From the NCBI GenBank assembly GCA_050084985.1, contig JBITNC010000001.1, positions 61,504,001 to 61,568,000 on the forward strand: a stretch of DNA of 64,000 nucleotides, read 5' to 3'. The translations under genes were made by a program, and so were the position numbers. This document shows positions 60,160-64,000 of this stretch, piece after piece (positions within the stretch are counted from its first letter, which is position 1; each line of letters opens with the position of its first letter). Origin of the DNA: Nageia nagi. Taxonomy: Eukaryota > Pinophyta. A model generated the notes under the pieces. It was not told where the DNA came from, did not search any database, and saw only the letters and a list, made by a program, of their open reading frames with translations.

Positions 60160-61012
60160 TGTTTACAAATAAAATTAAGCATGCAAATAAATAAATAGGT
60201 AAATATCTACAAACCCAATATATCTGTATTTGAGCTACAGATAGCAATTTATTATTAATAACAATGGACAAGATAACCAATTCAAAAATGTAATTGTACC
60301 AACCAAGATTGTAATTTATGTACTTACCTCATAGAACGTACCTAACAATGAAAGATGAAGATGTTGGTGATGTACTGATGATGAGCTACCCTTCCAAAAC
60401 TATAGTGACCTATGAAGATGCAAAAAGAGGACCATGGGTGGTCCATTTCAGTGATATAAGAGCATTGGTGGTGTTCTTTGGTTCATAAAGGAGCATCAGT
60501 GGCCTTTGTTTGATGATTCTTGACCTCTTGATCAAGTCCAGAACTTCAATATAGATGTCTCAGATAACAGTGTGATATCAGAATAGATCATGGATGTCAG
60601 GATAGCTTGCGAAAGGAAGTACACAAACCACAGCCTTGTAGGCGGTACCAAGAGATACCTTAAGGGGTTGCCACTACAAGACCATACGCAGGATCGTGTG
60701 TATCCTTGATATGTGGACTTACTATTAGATCCCTTATTTATATAGATAATAGATAATACAACCCATGGGTCGGCATACATCTACATAAACAAGGCTAATT
60801 CACGACATTCAAGATAAACACACCAATAAACAAGGTAATTTATACAATATTCAAGATAATCCATGCAATATTCAAGATAATCATTATAAGATTCACATTT
60901 AAGACAAACATTGATATTATCACTTTAAGACATTCAAGACATATATTTAGACCAAGCATGTTTTCATTAATTTATTGATTTAAAAACATAAATTCATTTT
61001 TATGTGTTAACA
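60160..61012 (-). repeat. LTR C of array (5' LTR of unit 2)
   Basis: 853 bp, intact TG...CA ends; followed on the plus strand by GTCAT (61013-61017). Hairpin motif GGACCATGGGTGGTCC at 60429-60444. Confidence 0.93.
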
Positions 61013-61080
61013 GTCATCATCTCCAACTCATTCATGTTCATTTTAAAAGTAACATGCATATTCATCTAAAAATAAAAATA

Positions 61081-61238
61081 ACTAGCTTTGATATAACTCC
61101 TTATATATCAAAAAACGCCGAGAGATATCATTTCAAGGTGCCTATCTTGGATATAGCAATACCAAGAAATGAGATAGGCGCCTCAAATGATATCTCTGGG
61201 TGTTTTTTTGATATATAAGGAGTTATATCAAAGCTAGT
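61081..61238. mobile_element. Foldback (MITE-like) element, copy 1
   Basis: 158 bp, nearly a complete inverted repeat: ACTAGCTTTGATATAACTCC at the left mirrors the right end AAGGAGTTATATCAAAGCTA. Arms are about 65 bases with a short unpaired centre. No coding. A target duplication is not clear. Confidence 0.88.
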
Positions 61239-61468
61239 AAATAAAATTTTATAATCAAAATTTTATAACCAATCAAATTTGATGATGAGATAAATTTTAG
61301 TTATAAATAAACAACTAAAACTTTGTTGATCAACAAACAATTAAAGGAAGAAAAATGGTAAAAATTTAAAACTATTAAACTTTATTAAATCGAATTTAAA
61401 GAAGAACTACAGAATCCTTCTCCCGACTGGAGCTTTAGAAAAGTAAAATCATGGATTGCAGACTCTAC

Positions 61469-62209
61469 CAGAACGTTGAGAGCGCCGGCCTTGAAATTGT
61501 GTGGAATTCCCGATCGTTTTTCTCGAGACACGTAAATAAGACTCGGCAAATAACGGCCCTCGACGTCAGTGTCGTTTGCTTTTTGTAACAAAACCTACAC
61601 GTAAACATTATTCAATCGGTCTACAAAAGCATAATCACTCAGACTCTTATCTGAATTCTCTTCTGATGAAATTATGAGCGACAAAATGGATGGGAATATG
61701 TCATAATAAGTAAGAATTCTGCCACCTCACAAATAGCATGACAGTTTTTCAGTAGGATAATCGAATGCCAGAGTGGAGAAAAAGGTGCTCACAACACCGA
61801 TTGGAGGTTCTTTAACTGGATCACAAGTGCATATAAATATATCAACATGGGGGAGCTCCGTCTCAAATCTGTCAATTGTACAAACGGAATTGTTAATAGT
61901 AGTCTACAATTACATATTCCTCAAATTTACAACAAACACCAATCCCGTACCGCATACTAAGTCTTTCGAGATATGTACATCCGTCTACAGGTCTCACCTT
62001 AAGCTCTGATCACATACCCAACATAAAGCAAATCCTAACTCCGCTGCAAGAACTAAAGTCCATGGCAAGCAACCTTCTGTTGGAAAATACATGATGCGAT
62101 AGTATATGAGACCCAAAATTGCAGTAAAATATATGCAGGCATAAACTCTGTTTCCCCTTGCACGGGGATTTTCTACTGTTTTGTAAAGAGGCAAGTCCCT
62201 ACACTCCAT
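61469..62209 (-). pseudogene. Cellulose-synthase-like (CslE/G/B type) gene fragment, 5' part
   Basis: Three exon pieces on the minus strand. Exon 1, 62209-61998, starts MECRDLPLYKT and has two membrane-like segments (IYFTAILGLIYYRIMYF and WTLVLAAELGFALCWV), as at the N-terminus of Csl proteins; donor AAG/GTGAGA. Exon 2 from 61868 reads LPHVDIFICTCDPVKEPP and LAFDYPTEKLSCYL, then a stop exactly where the family has its DDG catalytic motif; about 300 bases of exon are missing. Exon 3, 61594-61469, is 42 codons in phase, with [14 protein letters not shown] and [11 protein letters not shown]. The second catalytic motif, QxxRW and C-terminal membrane domain are absent. Family members are Golgi glycan synthases; this copy cannot be active. 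Confidence 0.83.
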
Positions 62210-62384
62210 TTATATAATAATTTTTGAAAAGATGTGTCTTTTAATATTTCAGTCGGCTATATAATTTTAATTTTTAAAAAATTATTTTCCCGCCAATTGT
62301 TTAACGGATGGACTCACATGCGACATTTTGCTCCCTCACTCCACCCCCCATGCTGCAGCTGTAGAAACGCCTCTCGACGTAACT

Positions 62385-62690
62385 ATATTAACATTGCACT
62401 AAAATTAAGATAGCATTAATATCACATTAACACAAACATCATAATAACTATATTAACATAGTATTAACATAACATTAACATCACATTCTCTATATTAGCA
62501 TGACATTAACATCACATTAACATTAACATAGTACATTCACATTGCACTAACTATATTAACATGACATTAACATTGTATTAACACTAACATCACATTAACT
62601 ATATTAACATCACATTAACACTAACATCACATTAACTATATTAACATTGCATTAACATAACATTAACATAGTATTAACATCGTATTATCT
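62385..62690 (+). repeat. ATTAACAT-rich simple repeat
   Basis: Irregular array of ACATTAAC, ATCACATTAACA and ACTATATTAACAT units over about 300 bases, ending at the second foldback element. Confidence 0.88.
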
Positions 62691-62692
62691 AT

Positions 62693-62849
62693 ACTAGCTT
62701 TGATATAACCCCTTATATATCAAAAAATGCCGAGAGATATCATTTCGAGGTGCTTATCTCATTTTTTGGTATTGCTATATCCAAGATAGACGCCTCGAAA
62801 TGATATCTCTTGGCTTTTTTGATATATAAGGGGTTATATCAAAGCTAGT
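62693..62849. mobile_element. Foldback (MITE-like) element, copy 2
   Basis: 157 bp with the same ends as the copy at 61081 (ACTAGCTTTGATATAACCCC...). The asymmetric centre (TGGTATTGCTATATCC) is the reverse complement of that in copy 1, so the two copies are in opposite orientation. Confidence 0.88.
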
Positions 62850-64000
62850 TTATTAATATCATCAATAATCTTAAAAGATACTGTATATAAATTAGAAAAT
62901 TAGGATGAGACAAGTTAAATTAGAAGACTGTCACAGGTATGATCGAAAGTCAAATTTAGAACCTGGCACGATAAAGAAATCTGCAAACTTGTTGGATACG
63001 CAAGAGCATGCTATTGGCCAATTTGCCACCATTAAAATTTCCGTACTCCAAGTGGCTTATAAAAAACTTGGTAGGGCGGTGCCTAAGGGCATAAGGAAAA
63101 TATCTACCGAGTCATCGAAACTTGGCATTTGCTGAAATCCATTCGTTTCCAGTCTGAAAATATTGTAAATGTGAAGTGTATAATAAACTCTCTTTGCCTG
63201 TTAAATGTGAAGCGTATCATAAACTGTCAAGATGAAGGTAGAACTTGGGGATATTCTGATAACGAGTAAAGAACCAGGTTGGTCCCTCCTGTTTAGTCTT
63301 TGGGGTTTCCGAGTACCAGGCTACATTGTTCTGTTCTACAGCAAGAACCAATCCAATTGCCCTCTTACACAACCCTTATAGAAACAAAACAAGATAAAAT
63401 GCATAGGCATAACTAATTGAATTATAAGGTTGGCCATAACATAACCATATCAGAATTTCTCAGGCCCTGGATTTGAATTTGTTTTAGATCCACAATCAAT
63501 CAAATAATTTCAACAGACAAAACAAAAATTTGTTAAAAATCTCTTATATGTTTAAAAAACATTGGAGTTCTTAAAATAGCTCAAAATAATCACAACAATT
63601 GATTGCATTGAAGGATTTATGCAAAAAAACAATTATTTTACTGAAACACAGTTTTGCATTTTATATCTTGAATTCACTCGTGTATACCAACACAATAAAT
63701 CTATGTCAACGATATATAAATGATAACGTCACTGCTGTAAGAAAAAGATACAACACCACAATGTTATATAACTCTTTTTTTCTCAAGGATCTTATTTATA
63801 TAATTTTTTCTCCATTACCATTGATATCTACTATAAAACTCTAATATCTAAAAAGATATTGTCTATAATTTACTAAGTACTTATCTAATGCAATCAAATT
63901 TACGACTATTGATCATTATCGCCAACAACTATCTTTCTCTATGCTCTTCAGGCATTCCCAGACCACAGCATTGCTTTTGCAGCATAGAGGATACGGAAGC
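62850..64000. other. Unassigned sequence at the right end
   Basis: No family recognised. A minus-strand open stretch from about 63383 to the TGA at 63217-63219 reads GLVLAVEQNNVAWYSETPKT and ends NIPKFYLHLDSL. Its composition is protein-like and it might be a terminal exon, but there is no supporting upstream exon in view. A plus-strand frame at 62905-63135 has no recognisable features. The last 400 bases are AT-rich. Confidence 0.3.

Larger units (their letters stand above)
42918..61012 (-). mobile_element. Tandem Ty3/gypsy array: LTR-internal-LTR-internal-LTR
   Basis: Three homologous LTRs (42918-43769, 50697-51549, 60160-61012) separate two full internal regions in the same minus-strand orientation. 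The only 5-bp target duplication is at the outer edges: GTCAT at 42913-42917 and 61013-61017. The middle LTR has a polypurine tract on one side and a primer site on the other, so it serves both units. Both units are Tat-type with gag, protease, RT, RNase H, archaeal RNase H and integrase, and share several premature stops. This is the product expected from unequal LTR-LTR recombination after a single insertion. Confidence 0.9.

Noticed and set aside
63217-63383. Minus-strand protein-like stretch as a new gene
   Set aside because: Only about 55 codons, no recognised family and no linked exon; mentioned under the unassigned region only.
1-64000. tRNA, rRNA or small RNA genes
   Set aside because: No cloverleaf, rRNA-like or snRNA-like sequence was seen by reading; a covariance search would be needed to exclude them fully.

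Overview
This window looks like nuclear DNA from a seed plant with a large, repeat-rich genome. Intron-bearing coding traces, plant lineages of LTR retrotransposons, a CACTA transposase, a plant mobile domain (PMD) gene and a cellulose-synthase-like fragment all point that way. I cannot name the species from the sequence; a gymnosperm or another large plant genome is plausible. There is no bacterial-style gene organisation and I see no intact host gene. Almost all coding sequence is broken transposon sequence.

Layout. 1-2.9 kb: decayed LINE. 3.0-3.8 kb: seven spaced copies of a small palindromic motif. 4.87-5.37 kb: a copia-type LTR with a primer-binding-like site. 7.28-15.58 kb: an old Ty3 element of the Tat type (gag, protease, RT, RNase H, second archaeal-type RNase H, integrase) with both LTRs and a near-matching 5-bp target duplication. 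15.9-18.8 kb and 18.8-22.9 kb: two different copia remnants meeting in inverted orientation. 22.9-24.15 kb: a chromovirus-like RT/RNase H/integrase fragment. 24.7-36.8 kb: a minus-strand CACTA (En/Spm, tnp2) transposase, split by a Ty3 insertion. 37.4-38.6 kb: an unrecognised broken coding region. 39.1-42.2 kb: 3.1 kb of degenerate plant-telomere-like repeat.

The Ty3 insertion at 25067-33617 is the most interesting object. It has two 859-bp LTRs and a perfect CATGT target duplication, and it keeps only gag. In place of pol it carries, on the opposite strand, a three-exon PMD gene with its own TATA-like box, followed by two families of tandem repeats. At 42918-61012 lies a related family on the minus strand arranged LTR-internal-LTR-internal-LTR, with one GTCAT target duplication around the whole 18-kb array. 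The second unit is further interrupted by a 1689-bp solo LTR (55583-57271; TG...CA ends, GTAGT duplication) that holds tandem units rich in TGACGTCA-like sites.

61.0-64.0 kb: two 158-bp foldback elements, the 5' part of a cellulose-synthase-like pseudogene, and an ATTAACAT-rich simple repeat. A 16-nt hairpin motif (GGACC-N6-GGTCC or GGAGCAC-GG-GTGCTCC) recurs in LTRs, coding linkers, 3' regions and the PMD intron of this Ty3 family, and no standard feature type explains it.
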